Shown: positions 45,101 through 53,252 of the stretch, one piece after another
Numbering within the stretch: position 1 is the first letter of the stretch
Layout of the letters: each line of letters opens with the position of its first letter
IMG/VR virus record: IMGVR_UViG_3300036820_000642
Span: 1 to 56,119 of that record
Source of the DNA: a virus
Strand: one strand, 5' to 3'
Length of the DNA: 56,119 nucleotides
Program-made: the position numbers and the translations under genes
The notes under the pieces: model-generated
Database searches by the model: none
Seen by the model: the letters and a program-made list of their open reading frames with translations, nothing else
Told to the model about the DNA's origin: nothing

Positions 45101-45333
45101 CTTTGTGGGCCACTTGTCTCAGTGTCGAACAGGGAGATATTGCCACTGTCACCCGGACGCCTCTAGGTGGAGCTCCTATTACCACGCTGGTTATCGTCCA
45201 GGCGGTCCACCATGAGGTTGACGCGGACGACTGGAAGGTTACTGTGCAGGCGACACCGTATTTTCCCGGTAACGCCGTCCTCCAGTGTGACTCTTCTAAT
45301 AACACTCTCGGGCAGAATACGTTGGCCTGGTAA
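42106..45333 (+). CDS. Minor tail protein with LamG-like domain
   Basis: 1,075 residues from TTG 42106. Beta-rich throughout. The first 240 residues look like an Ig/lectin domain (NTLIAVIGWTANNYAG, SGSYNAGDTLFGVAHI). A tail base region (RGRTYELDSVEAGDMTVSLD, VRVSAIWNSKQYPVCAGYVE) is followed by a concanavalin/LamG-like domain (VTAEWWMIIPTGR, HHYAFTVLPTGSGAFTLIGY) and a C-terminal tail with YPSRNPTLWATCLSVEQGD. Likely a distal tail or baseplate hub component. Confidence 0.75.
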   Translation: MTASVINQWPIANINCYAPQTTEVANTTGNTLIAVIGWTANNYAGQVTPVSYVADDAHNWWIQLATSPYSTAQQQPSRCSIWMAPNATAATVLSVACATYVLGLTATILEVPGLPALAYTDVTAMAYNTSGSTLSFGSGSYNAGDTLFGVAHIPNTNVTVTTPAGWTALTPVNAFDTGFGHGGPDDSQIWPYWRTATAGGTLSAAFALSASSPASGVLVSIPSTGQSATLVRPSRPNVKVEAAFGVSPGEFQQPWAWTDITQYAIGEQGETIIDAQRGRTYELDSVEAGDMTVSLDNHTGVFTPGFTGSPFYPSVLLNTPVRVSAIWNSKQYPVCAGYVERWPQTFADPQFGIVPMEATDAIGPLSNIQLPSAYQGEVLLDNPYVFCPCSENYTEANGLPCSNIARGNQKDATYMDAIISYSPSSTRPLETGLLLGLLGDMGTGVGWDDSVTGTDSSPVPATFYVDPGMPQLTGTYGVTAEWWMIIPTGRTAASSMEVFRLLGNVPNYYIGTNFIGGFGVRMLCYLNGDDQIALELADSRGDNATYYWTQNTSDGMLHHYAFTVLPTGSGAFTLIGYLDGVQQYTQAVTGLTGTMNDAWWMSWGPMMYHNGGTAQGNNYSIGQVSYFGAALPYSRIAEHHLVGATGAGGDSANTRFGKLLAWGNYGGPRASAWSSPSPQFGPADQIANTSIASAASTVAQTDEGMFFCDAQLNTCYYSRQFLFNRPVKWAFSDAQPVQLNANSQFNGSISPWTGVNVTPVYSTAEQQSGIGSMMITPNGTSSTVGAQSETFTVSPSTMYQVNAQGLSLVGYGSYEVLVNWLTSGGTPISTSSQTISLPAGGWELNSDVFTSPSNAGQANFQVLETGTPANTKVFWVDSAQFLTVPGTIPYDPSSSFDYDNSFVYNILQSQRTVNAGNLADSGQYNPITKQWETSGYGATVSIFNPTSQDEYFPRGPLELDVETVSDQDAYDICNWNLVAYSQPMFRAADVVLYPSRNPTLWATCLSVEQGDIATVTRTPLGGAPITTLVIVQAVHHEVDADDWKVTVQATPYFPGNAVLQCDSSNNTLGQNTLAW

Positions 45334-47081
45334 TGCCGCAAGACCCTAGAACATGGAATGCACTTGACTACGTGTCAGCGTCGTATCTTAACTATGACAT
45401 GTATGTTGCTGGCAGCGGTTACCCGAATACGGCTCAGTTCATTCCTAATGGTATACGTTGGCATGCTCAGCGGGCTCTCTATAAGGCTGTCCTGATCGGC
45501 AGCGGGCAGACCTTGGCGTCTGGCGGTACCTGGAAGAATATCTTGAGTGGTGTTTCCGGTGTTGAGGTCATCGTTGACAATTCTGGTCTCTACGGGGCGC
45601 ACATGGACCCTGCCCGTACCGGCACCATCGAGGATGTCATTCTGTCGTCTGGTGGCGGCCTGCCAGGCCAGTACAGTGGCGGGATTTACCTCATGTCGGG
45701 GTTCGTGCCTACCACCAGTACGGGCGGCACGAACAACGTGTCGTGCGGGCTCACGCAGGCCACGGTGATACCCACCTACTGGGGGACGCAGCAGAAGGCT
45801 ATCTCTACATCCGGGGCCTGCACACCGTTCATCATTGACCTGATCACTGCGCAGGCCAGCACGTACACTCTGGCCGCGTCGAGCGCTGGGACTTCCGCCA
45901 GCAGTATTTACGTCACCGCGGACGGCTCCGGCTCGTGCAGCTCGTTCTCTGCATTGTGGGTGGCGGGGAACTTCGGGTACACGACCGCGTTGCCTTCACC
46001 GCTGGGTACCTACAATTCCGCGACAGCGCTCACGGCAGCGGTGATGAACGGCGCTACAGGACTGCAAGTCCCGCTGCGGAACCTGAACTACCCGCCGTTG
46101 ATGCGGGCCGTGGATCATACCGGCGTTTCAGTTCCATCAGCAACAACGACCACTATCCCGTTGTCCTCCACAACCTTTGACAGTTACTCGGGGTACAGCA
46201 AGCCGACGTACACGGTTCCGCAGGCGGGCCTTTACCTGGTGCATTTTGAGGTCATGTTCCCGAACTTCAGCGGGCAGTGTCAGGCTGGCGTGACTATCAA
46301 CGGCACGACGTACTGGGGTCCGGCTATGCCGACCCCATCTAATGACAACGTGAGTGCGACCAAGACGCAGATTTTCAGCTTGAATGCCGGAGATACGATT
46401 ACTCCGGTGGGCTGGCAGAATGGTGGCTCGACACTGACCACTCCGAGTGGTCAGCCATCGAGAATGATCATCTTGAAGGTTTCCAATTCTGGTGTGCCTT
46501 CACCGCTGCCGGTTGTGCCGGATGTGACATACCGGTATACGGCTGGTACCCAGCCGGATCTGTCGCCGGTCTTCAACTCCCATTTCGCTAATGACTTGTC
46601 GTTCCTCACGTTCAAGCCTTACCTGATGAGCTACCAGACTTCGGCGACTACCGGCATTGCTATGTCTACGTCTACTAAGACGATCATGCAGGCGGACACT
46701 GGGATTGTGCACGGGGACACTGGCGACAACTATTCGGGTTACAACACGAGCACTGGCGTGTATACGTGTCAGCGGACAGGCTGGTATCTGGTGTGCGGTG
46801 AGATCTTCATGGCGTATCCGTCTTTGACAACGTCACCGTTTTATTGTTTCCAGGTGTTCCCTTCCCCGTCCGGGGTCAACGCCTCGGACGGATACCAGTC
46901 CGCTGCGGCCACTAACTCCACTAACCCCGGTGGCGCTACTTGTCTGGGCTATTACCATCTGCGTGCCGGAGACACCATCTATCCGGGTATTTACACGGTC
47001 AACTCGTCGTCTGGCACGACGAGCACGGCAGTCAACTCCGGCCGTAACTCCCATTTTGAGGCGGTGTGGGTCAGTGAATAG
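45333..47081 (+). CDS. Tail fibre protein with C1q-like heads
   Basis: 582 residues from ATG 45333 (overlap TAATG). N-terminal TWNALDYVSASYLNYDMY is a typical phage fibre anchor. Two C1q/TNF-like jelly-roll domains follow: one with YTVPQAGLYLVHFEVMF and GVTINGTTYWG, another with TCQRTGWYLVCGEIFMAYP and LGYYHLRAGDTIYPGIY. Ser/Thr/Gly-rich. It probably binds host surface polysaccharide. Confidence 0.7.
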   Translation: MPQDPRTWNALDYVSASYLNYDMYVAGSGYPNTAQFIPNGIRWHAQRALYKAVLIGSGQTLASGGTWKNILSGVSGVEVIVDNSGLYGAHMDPARTGTIEDVILSSGGGLPGQYSGGIYLMSGFVPTTSTGGTNNVSCGLTQATVIPTYWGTQQKAISTSGACTPFIIDLITAQASTYTLAASSAGTSASSIYVTADGSGSCSSFSALWVAGNFGYTTALPSPLGTYNSATALTAAVMNGATGLQVPLRNLNYPPLMRAVDHTGVSVPSATTTTIPLSSTTFDSYSGYSKPTYTVPQAGLYLVHFEVMFPNFSGQCQAGVTINGTTYWGPAMPTPSNDNVSATKTQIFSLNAGDTITPVGWQNGGSTLTTPSGQPSRMIILKVSNSGVPSPLPVVPDVTYRYTAGTQPDLSPVFNSHFANDLSFLTFKPYLMSYQTSATTGIAMSTSTKTIMQADTGIVHGDTGDNYSGYNTSTGVYTCQRTGWYLVCGEIFMAYPSLTTSPFYCFQVFPSPSGVNASDGYQSAAATNSTNPGGATCLGYYHLRAGDTIYPGIYTVNSSSGTTSTAVNSGRNSHFEAVWVSE

Positions 47082-47490
47082 GTGGGGCGCCACCCGGAAC
47101 AACATGTCTGTGATGGGTGTCGCCTATGCCATCATGGGATTGTCTCTCTTGTTCCAGGCACACAGGTGGTCGGCGACACCTGCTTACCATAATCTGCTTG
47201 CTATCATGCCCGCTCACGCGTGGGGCGGCGTATTCTCCGGAGTAGCGAGTCTTCTCGGGGCCGGTGTCCTGCACCGTAAACGCCGCTGGCTTGTCATCAC
47301 GGCTCTCACCGCGGGCGTGGCGGTCACTACCGGGTGGGGTCTCGCGTTCATTGTCAGGTGGATGACGAATCCTTCCACGACCCCGGAGACGTGGGTGTCG
47401 TGGGCGATCTTTGATTGGATGCTGTGGCGCGCTTTCGCGCGCCTGGACCTTGAGGAGATTACGCTTCCACGGGAGCGTAACAGTGGCTAA
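47074..47490 (+). CDS. Multi-pass membrane protein
   Basis: 138 residues from GTG 47074 (GAGGCGG before it). Four hydrophobic segments (VMGVAYAIMGLSLLFQA, AWGGVFSGVASLLGAGVL, LVITALTAGVAVTTGWGLAFIV, VSWAIFDWMLWRAF). Located between fibre and lysis genes. Possibly a holin-related or tail-associated membrane protein. Confidence 0.55.
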   Translation: MNRWGATRNNMSVMGVAYAIMGLSLLFQAHRWSATPAYHNLLAIMPAHAWGGVFSGVASLLGAGVLHRKRRWLVITALTAGVAVTTGWGLAFIVRWMTNPSTTPETWVSWAIFDWMLWRAFARLDLEEITLPRERNSG

Positions 47491-47779
47491 CGCTGTCGAG
47501 CTGACAGAATGGGTGGCCGCCATCGGGGCGGCCATCTCCGCTGTTACCCCCATCATTTACCGCCGTCTCCAAGGCAAGAAGGAAGCCGATGCTACTGTTC
47601 TGGCTTCCTTCACGGCTTTGAATACTGCGCTCGGGCATGAGATTGAACGGCTCCGCGGTGATATGCAGCGGATGCAGGCTGACTATGAGCAGCGGCTCAA
47701 TTCGTATCAGCAGCGGATCAGTGAGCTTGAGGCGGAGATAGCGACTTTGAACCGGCTCCTGGCACGGCGGGATACGTAA
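47483..47779 (+). CDS. Membrane-anchored coiled-coil protein
   Basis: 98 residues from GTG 47483 (GGGAGCGTAACA). An N-terminal hydrophobic helix (WVAAIGAAISAVTPIIY) then a long coiled coil (EIERLRGDMQRMQADYEQRL, QQRISELEAEIATLNRLL). Could be a spanin-like or tail-chaperone membrane protein. Confidence 0.55.
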   Translation: MANAVELTEWVAAIGAAISAVTPIIYRRLQGKKEADATVLASFTALNTALGHEIERLRGDMQRMQADYEQRLNSYQQRISELEAEIATLNRLLARRDT

Positions 47780-47844
47780 ATCAGGGTGCCTGTGACCTGC
47801 GGTTTTACGCACGCAAACATGCTTCCTGGTGTGGTTGCCTAGGC

Positions 47845-48168
47845 ATGCTGATTCTGATGCTGCTGGTGTCCTGGACAAGCCTCATCCTCCAGTCGGCGGC
47901 ACTCATCCACCTGCTACGGCAGCAGGCCGCCACAGCGGCCGTCCAGCTCGCCGGACACGGCTACACCCGCACCGCGGCCTGTCGTGTCCTCGCGGCAGGT
48001 ATCTACTCGGCAGTCGCGCTCCTGGCTGTCCTCAACGTGCGCATCCCCGGCGCCGGGCAGCTCTCACCGGAGGCCCTGGTGGTGTTCACGGGCGTGCAAA
48101 TCATCTGGCTCAGCAACAGTGCGCTCGACATTGCGACGCGTAAGAAATTGAGGGATCAAGATACGTGA
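47845..48168 (+). CDS. Holin candidate
   Basis: 107 residues from ATG 47845. Hydrophobic helices LMLLVSWTSLILQSAALI, LAAGIYSAVALLAVL and ALVVFTGVQIIWLSNSAL, ends RKKLRDQDT. Three-helix layout close to lysin gene favours a class I holin. Overlaps the next gene by 4 bases. Confidence 0.55.
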   Translation: MLILMLLVSWTSLILQSAALIHLLRQQAATAAVQLAGHGYTRTAACRVLAAGIYSAVALLAVLNVRIPGAGQLSPEALVVFTGVQIIWLSNSALDIATRKKLRDQDT

Positions 48169-48392
48169 ACACGTGGGGCCTGTTCTTCTCATGGCCTGCC
48201 GGCGGAACATGGTCAAACATGATCGCCTCCCTTGAATGGGTAGTTGTCGCCGGCATCACTGTGTGGTGTTTCCGAGACAGGCTAGGCAGGCGCCTGGCGG
48301 CATGGTGGCATAAACACCACAAGGAACATTTGCGAGCCGAACTAGACCAGTTGAAAACCGAACTACTAGAACACCTCAAAAGGGACCAATAA
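48165..48392 (+). CDS. Second small lysis-membrane protein
   Basis: 75 residues from GTG 48165. One hydrophobic helix (MIASLEWVVVAGITVWCF) and a charged C-terminal helix (HLRAELDQLKTELLEHLKRD). Directly upstream of the lysin; may be a second holin or antiholin. Confidence 0.55.
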   Translation: MNTWGLFFSWPAGGTWSNMIASLEWVVVAGITVWCFRDRLGRRLAAWWHKHHKEHLRAELDQLKTELLEHLKRDQ

Positions 48393-48394
48393 CA

Positions 48395-49225
48395 GTGTTG
48401 CATGGGCATGACGTATCCACCTACCAGGGCGCATACAACTGGGCGCTCGTCAAGAACAGTGACACCTTCGGAGTCTGCAAAGCCACCGAAGGAACCACGA
48501 TCACAGACACCCAGCTCTCCCACAACTGGGCTGGGATGAAGTCGAACGGTCTCTTGCGCGCCGCATACCATTTCGGCCACCCCAACATTAACCCTGTCAC
48601 TCAGGCACAGTTTTTCGTCAAGACTGTCAAGGCTCTCGGACTAGAGACTAATGATGCTCTGGTCCTGGACCTGGAAGTCACGGACGGCCTCGGGCCGTCC
48701 GCTGTCGCAGCGTGGGCGCAACGGTTTACCGCCGAAGTCCAGAAGCAGTCAGGTAAAAACTGCTGGGTCTACACCGACCATTCATTCATTGCTAATGGCT
48801 GCTGCTCCGGCCTCTACTCTCAGCCGTTGTGGATTGCTGCGCCCGGCAACGCCGGCGCAATCGGTGATGTCCGCCCCTGGAAAGTATGGTCACTCCAGCA
48901 GTACGGCACCATCAACAATGTTGACGTTGATGTTCTCAATGGCGACAAGACTGTGTGGGGAGCACTCGTGAACGTCCCGAAGCCTGCCCCGCTAGCGACA
49001 CTAGCCAAGTATGTGACTGACGGCTCTGAGACCTTTGCCACATGGTCGCACGGGGCAGGTCAGCTCCCCTCAACAACCCTCCGGATGACGTGCGAGCACA
49101 GTCCAGGTGACTTGTTCACTACTGATCTAGCGGCGTGGATCAATGACGTGATGGAGGGAAAGGTCAGCCCGTCTGATCCGATGCCGAAGGGGCTAATCCT
49201 CTACTACATGAAGGCTGCTAACTGA
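48395..49225 (+). CDS. Endolysin, GH25 lysozyme
   Basis: 276 residues from GTG 48395. GH25 muramidase features: GHDVSTYQGAYNW with Asp6, KATEGTT, AAYHFGH, LVLDLEV (catalytic Asp/Glu pair near residue 90) and WVYTDH. After about residue 205 a smaller C-terminal part (PLATLAKYVTDGSETFATWS) may bind the wall. No signal peptide, so it needs a holin. Confidence 0.85.
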   Translation: MLHGHDVSTYQGAYNWALVKNSDTFGVCKATEGTTITDTQLSHNWAGMKSNGLLRAAYHFGHPNINPVTQAQFFVKTVKALGLETNDALVLDLEVTDGLGPSAVAAWAQRFTAEVQKQSGKNCWVYTDHSFIANGCCSGLYSQPLWIAAPGNAGAIGDVRPWKVWSLQQYGTINNVDVDVLNGDKTVWGALVNVPKPAPLATLAKYVTDGSETFATWSHGAGQLPSTTLRMTCEHSPGDLFTTDLAAWINDVMEGKVSPSDPMPKGLILYYMKAAN

Positions 49226-49444
49226 GGGCTCATCCGGGCCGCCCTCTTCGAGCATGCGTTCCACCTCATCCATAGTTTTCCTGATCTGCGGGAACAGGCT
49301 GTGATCGAGACGGATCTCCCACGCACGACTGTCATCGTGCACTTTTACGTTGCTGGCATTGATCGAAACAGAAAAATCTTCAGCGGGAGTGATCAGGGGA
49401 TTGTCTTGCGTATCGATCCAAATCGTTGTCTTCACCGTAGCCAC
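49193..49444 (-). CDS. Small protein, TTIWID family copy 2
   Basis: 83 residues from a minus-strand GTG at 49444 with GAGAGGAG upstream, on the opposite strand to all neighbours. It reads VATVKTTIWIDTQDNPLIT, then ISINASNV-like strands and PQIRKTMDEVERMLEEGG, clearly related to the protein at 2557-2748. Its 3' end overlaps the end of the lysin gene. It may be independently controlled. Confidence 0.65.
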   Translation of the reverse strand: MATVKTTIWIDTQDNPLITPAEDFSVSINASNVKVHDDSRAWEIRLDHSLFPQIRKTMDEVERMLEEGGPDEPSVSSLHVVED

Positions 49445-49495
49445 TAGTTTTCTCCTCTCGCAGAGACAAATCAGCATACCATTGGGAACCCCTTA

Positions 49496-50701
49496 TTGAC
49501 TCTTAACACCGTAACCCTCACATGGGACATCACCGACCTCGGGCAAGACACCCTCGCAGGCCGAATCAGCCTGACACCCACAGCCGTCCTGACAGACCCG
49601 ACAGACAAAATCGTTGTTCCGTCTGTCATTCCTAAGAGTCAGGCATTCGTGTCCGGAACCGGCAGCATGCCGGGCATCATCGCCACCGACAATGAACAGG
49701 TCACCCCCTCGGGGTGGGCCTACGTCATACAGATCGTCTCCCAGTCCGGACAGACGATCGTCGGGCCATTCACCGCGTTCATCCCGTACAGCAACGGGGC
49801 GACACAGGATCTCTCCCAGCTCGTACCCGTCCAGACCGCGGCCACCTACCAGGCGTACCTGCCGGTACCGACCGGTACCCCGGCAGAGGGTGATGTGCCG
49901 GTCGCGACCGGCACAGGCAACGCAACTGAATGGGGGACAGCCGGAGGCGGCGGCGGTATAAGCCCGCCTGCGGGTGACCTCGGCGGCACGGCCCTCGCGC
50001 CCACCGTTGTATCCACGCACCTCTCAGAACCGCTCCCAGTCGCGCAGGGAGGCACTGGCAGCAGCACGCAGGTATGGGATAACGAGGGTGCCGCCACTGC
50101 GGCGCAGACAGCCGCGGAATCGTTCGCTACCGCGGCCGTAGCCACTGAGACCAGCCGCGCAGAAACGGCTGAAACGCTCGCGGCGCTGAAGGCGAACAAC
50201 CTGTCAGACCTCGCCTCGGTGAGCCAGGCCAGGACCAACCTGGGGCTCGGTTCGGCCGCCACGATGGCCGCGTCCGCGTTCGACGCGGCCGGAGCGGCCT
50301 CCACGGCACAAGCCAACGCGGAAGCGTACGCGCTGCCACACGCAGGCGGCGACATGACAGGGTGGCTCGCGCCATCCGTCATACCCCTATCCCAGTCAGC
50401 CGGGACTGTGGCGGTTAATGCCGCACTCGGGAATGTCTACACGCTCACGCTGACCGCTAGCGGCTGGGCAATCGCGAACCCCACCAGCCCGACAGACGGG
50501 CAGGTCATCCGGTTCCGCCTCACCCAGGATTCCACGGGTGGCCGCACAGTCACCTGGGGGACGGCCTACGACTGGGGATCAGGGAACAGCGCCCCCGCCC
50601 TTTCCACCACTGCAAACAAAACGGATGTGCTCGGATTCGAGTACAACGCCGGCACATCCATGTGGATGTACCTTGCTGCCCCGTTCCCGCAAGGCTTCTA
50701 A
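49496..50701 (+). CDS. Tail fibre / appendage protein
   Basis: 401 residues from TTG 49496. N-terminal Ig-like domain (NTVTLTWDITDLGQDTLAGRI), then fibre shaft marks LPVAQGGTGSST and LSDLASVSQARTNLGLGSAA, and a C-terminal beta head (GQVIRFRLTQDSTGGRTVTWG). The classic GGTGSST collar suggests a trimeric fibre. Confidence 0.7.
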   Translation: MTLNTVTLTWDITDLGQDTLAGRISLTPTAVLTDPTDKIVVPSVIPKSQAFVSGTGSMPGIIATDNEQVTPSGWAYVIQIVSQSGQTIVGPFTAFIPYSNGATQDLSQLVPVQTAATYQAYLPVPTGTPAEGDVPVATGTGNATEWGTAGGGGGISPPAGDLGGTALAPTVVSTHLSEPLPVAQGGTGSSTQVWDNEGAATAAQTAAESFATAAVATETSRAETAETLAALKANNLSDLASVSQARTNLGLGSAATMAASAFDAAGAASTAQANAEAYALPHAGGDMTGWLAPSVIPLSQSAGTVAVNAALGNVYTLTLTASGWAIANPTSPTDGQVIRFRLTQDSTGGRTVTWGTAYDWGSGNSAPALSTTANKTDVLGFEYNAGTSMWMYLAAPFPQGF

Positions 50702-51864
50702 TGACTATCTGGCGACTATTCCCCACCACCAACGGGCCAGCAGCAGCGACCTCACTCTCCGGTCCCTACGGGACAGGAACCAAATTCAAAGTCACCACCG
50801 GAGGCCTGTACCTGTCGGGTTTCTGGTGGTGGGTCTGCGCCTCGGGCGGGCAATCCACCAGTGCACAGAAATTTTGCCTCTGGCAAATCCGCGGAAGTGC
50901 TGCCGGAAAACTAGTACCCGGCACACTCATCACATCCGCCGCCCTCACAGCCGGATGGAATTATGTTCCCTTCCCCTCCGCGGTACCCCTCTCGGCTGGG
51001 ATCACCTACCAGGCAGCCACAGCATTCACAGGCCCTTTCCCATTGTCCAACGGCCAGTACGCCAGTGGAGGCCCGTACTCGGCAGGAATCACCAACGGGC
51101 CATTGGTCGCGTGTAGCGACAACACAGGCACCAACCCAGACCCCTACAGCAATTCCCAGTGCACTTACCAGACATCCAATAGTGACCCGTCCATAGTCTT
51201 CGCATCAAACGCCGACGCCGGGTTCAACGGATGGCTCGACATCCAAATAACCGACGTGCCGCCCACAGGCGGCACCTACCGGCTATGGCCATCAATGGCA
51301 GACACACTAGCCGGAATGTCATCAGACACCACCGGATACCTACTGGCCACAGAATTCCGCCTGTCTCAAGCCTGCACGTTGGATAGGATCTGGCATTACT
51401 CACCCACCGGGACGGCAGCATTGCCGACCCGATGCGCCTTGTGGAATGTCAGCACACAAGCCGAGGTAGCGGGTACGGACAACAGTGCGCCCGCATGGAA
51501 AGACCCCGGTGGTTCCGCGGCTAGCGCGGGCGACGGTTATGTGTACTGCGACTACACCACAGCCGGCATCACGGTGGCAGGCGGCACCAACTACAAGGTG
51601 TCCACCTACCACGTCTCCGGCAGTACATGGATGTCTGTCACTGAGGACTACTGGTCTACCGGAGCTGGCAGCTCCGGTGTCATGAACGGGATCATCACAG
51701 CCCCCAACAATGCTGGGGCAACCCCTGGGCAAGGCTCCTACCAGACAACATGGGCTTACCCGTCACTGAGTATCGCTGGTGGAGAGAATTACTGGATTGA
51801 CGTGGAAGTGACCCCAGTCCCGGCCGTGGCCGGGTCCGGTCTGCTGATGGCAGTCTTCCCCTAA
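50701..51864 (+). CDS. Appendage protein with tandem DUF4082-like domains
   Basis: 387 residues from ATG 50701. Two related beta-sandwich modules: residues 1-190 (YGTGTKFKVTTGGLYLSGFW, SAGITYQAATAF) and 195-387 (LLATEFRLSQACTLDRIWHY, VAGGTNYKVSTYHV, GGENYWIDVEVTPV). They match the DUF4082 pattern, which occurs on adhesin-like proteins. Probably decorates the tail fibre and binds carbohydrate. Confidence 0.65.
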   Translation: MTIWRLFPTTNGPAAATSLSGPYGTGTKFKVTTGGLYLSGFWWWVCASGGQSTSAQKFCLWQIRGSAAGKLVPGTLITSAALTAGWNYVPFPSAVPLSAGITYQAATAFTGPFPLSNGQYASGGPYSAGITNGPLVACSDNTGTNPDPYSNSQCTYQTSNSDPSIVFASNADAGFNGWLDIQITDVPPTGGTYRLWPSMADTLAGMSSDTTGYLLATEFRLSQACTLDRIWHYSPTGTAALPTRCALWNVSTQAEVAGTDNSAPAWKDPGGSAASAGDGYVYCDYTTAGITVAGGTNYKVSTYHVSGSTWMSVTEDYWSTGAGSSGVMNGIITAPNNAGATPGQGSYQTTWAYPSLSIAGGENYWIDVEVTPVPAVAGSGLLMAVFP

Positions 51865-52313
51865 TCATTCCTCTTCACATACGGAGCGGCACCCGGATAT
51901 GCGCTATGCCTGAAATTAAATAGCGCCCCCCTTGCGGTCGCCATACGGCTGTCTCGCCTGGGCTCCTACGGGGGGCGCTACCGATGTTGCTTGCAGGGCT
52001 TGCGCCTTTGCAGCAAGGGCAAGTCTGCCTCATCCGGATAGCCCCCTGCAACCGGTTCGGGCTAAAACGCTCCTCCAACATTCTCCTTATTCCGGGCTGA
52101 TCCCTCCCGGCAACAGAAGGCCCCCCACCAATGGTGGGGGGCCTCTCTTGTTCTCCGAAGGCTGCTATCCACCTTCGGGCACGGCAGGAGTATGGAAAGA
52201 CCGTACCGTGAGCAGGAGGCTATTGTAAGCGCCCCAAAAAGGTGTAAAAAGAGCGCCGCAACCTTCCGGTTAACGGAATCAACCATACCAGATGCGCGCG
52301 CGCTCAGACGGCT
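51865..52313. other. Post-structural region with inverted repeats
   Basis: No gene supported. Contains an 11-bp inverted repeat TAGCGCCCCCC (51921-51931) with GGGGGGCGCTA (51970-51980), and the terminator 52118-52144. It ends the late operon and may hold a small RNA between 51920 and 51981. Confidence 0.5.
52118..52150. terminator. Terminator of the structural operon
   Basis: A 12-bp stem, AGGCCCCCCACC (52118-52129) with GGTGGGGGGCCT (52133-52144), 3-base loop AAT and a CTCTTGTTCT tail. Confidence 0.75.
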
Positions 52314-52493
52314 TTAATCCGGCAGGAAGCTCTCGCCTTTGCTGTTACGAGGTAGCTGGTCCACGATAGCGTTCACCGCGTCCTCGTCACCTTCATTGGC
52401 CACTTTCCCCAGCGCCTTCGCTATCTGGATAACCGGGTCGTTGCCTTTTTTCTTACCGGGGTCGGCTTTCTTTGGGGTCTTGTCTGCCGCCAT
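52314..52493 (-). CDS. Small basic protein (59 aa)
   Basis: A minus-strand ATG at 52493 with AGAGAAGGAGAGGATGAG before it. Lys-rich start (ADKTPKKADPGKKKGNDPV), then a helix (QIAKALGKVANEGDEDAVNA). Possibly DNA- or RNA-binding. Leader resembles that of the minus-strand array. Confidence 0.6.
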   Translation of the reverse strand: MAADKTPKKADPGKKKGNDPVIQIAKALGKVANEGDEDAVNAIVDQLPRNSKGESFLPD

Positions 52494-52542
52494 CTCATCC
52501 TCTCCTTCTCTCTAGACGTGCCGGGGTGATCCCTCCCGGCAT

Positions 52543-52589
52543 AAAGGAGCCCCCTGCCACAGCTTCCGCTCTTGGCAGGGGGCTCCTTT
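52543..52589. terminator. Long-stem terminator
   Basis: A perfect 17-bp stem, AAAGGAGCCCCCTGCCA (52543-52559) and TGGCAGGGGGCTCCTTT (52573-52589). T-runs occur on either strand after the stem. Symmetric, so it can stop transcription from both sides. Confidence 0.75.
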
Positions 52590-52742
52590 ATCCGTGTGCC
52601 AGATTTGTTTCATGAGGGTCAACAAATCCCCGCCCGGAGATCTCCTCCGGTACACATGCTCTGACACAACGGACATTCCCCCCTCTGTGGGTCTCCTGGG
52701 CGAGAATTCCCCTCCCCAGTAAAGAGAAGACCCCAGAGGGCG

Positions 52743-52814
52743 GACCCGAGTCACGGTGTGACCCGAGTCAACGTAGCCGGGAGCGAAGGGGCTACGCGCG
52801 GGTCACACCGTGAC
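52743..52814. repeat. Complex repeat: 15-bp inverted and 11-bp direct
   Basis: GTCACGGTGTGACCC (52750-52764) is perfectly inverted as GGGTCACACCGTGAC (52800-52814), with an inner GTAGCC/GGCTAC hairpin. GACCCGAGTCA repeats directly at 52743 and 52760. The right arm overlaps the 3' end of the gene at 52792. A possible recombination or packaging site, or a terminator. Confidence 0.5.
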
Positions 52815-53022
52815 GATTAATGCGGATCAGGGGTCCGCCGCGCTTACGCGCCCAGTAGTTGCCGACGCCCAAGGCGATGAGTATGGCGCCTGCTGCGTAC
52901 CCGGCCCAGTTGAGGCAGCTAATGAGGAGCGCGCCTCCACCGATGCCCACCACTTCTAGAGCGATATCTTGCACGTGCCTGTAGCCGTTAATGTCCTTGT
53001 CTCCTTTGTCGTGGTCGCTCAT
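52792..53022 (-). CDS. Small membrane protein
   Basis: 76 residues from a minus-strand ATG at 53022. After a charged start (MSDHDKGDKDINGYRHVQD) comes ALEVVGIGGGALLISCLNWAGYAAGAILIALGVG, two membrane helices, then a basic end. Lies two bases after the stop of the gene at 53025, so the pair is probably one operon. Confidence 0.6.
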   Translation of the reverse strand: MSDHDKGDKDINGYRHVQDIALEVVGIGGGALLISCLNWAGYAAGAILIALGVGNYWARKRGGPLIRINRHGVTRA

Positions 53023-53024
53023 GC

Positions 53025-53252
53025 CTACGCCGTAACCGGCGTGCGCTGATCTTCGGCTGGGAGCGTCAGACGCGCCCTCGCCGTGATCTCCTCCCCAGCG
53101 ACCTTGCCCAGCTCGCCCAGTTCGCTGGCGAGAGCGGCGGACATGATCGGGTGAGCGGCATGGATGTCGAGAAGTACCTTGGCGGCACTGTAGGTCTCCA
53201 TCAACCGGGGGTCTTCGAGACTCTTGACACCCCCGGCTATAACCTGTCCCAT
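53025..53252 (-). CDS. Small helical protein
   Basis: 75 residues from a minus-strand ATG at 53252 with GGAAGAAGGATTC upstream. Helical and alanine-rich (ETYSAAKVLLDIHAAHPIMS, ASELGELGKVAGEEI). Unknown; paired with the membrane gene downstream. Confidence 0.55.
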   Translation of the reverse strand: MGQVIAGGVKSLEDPRLMETYSAAKVLLDIHAAHPIMSAALASELGELGKVAGEEITARARLTLPAEDQRTPVTA

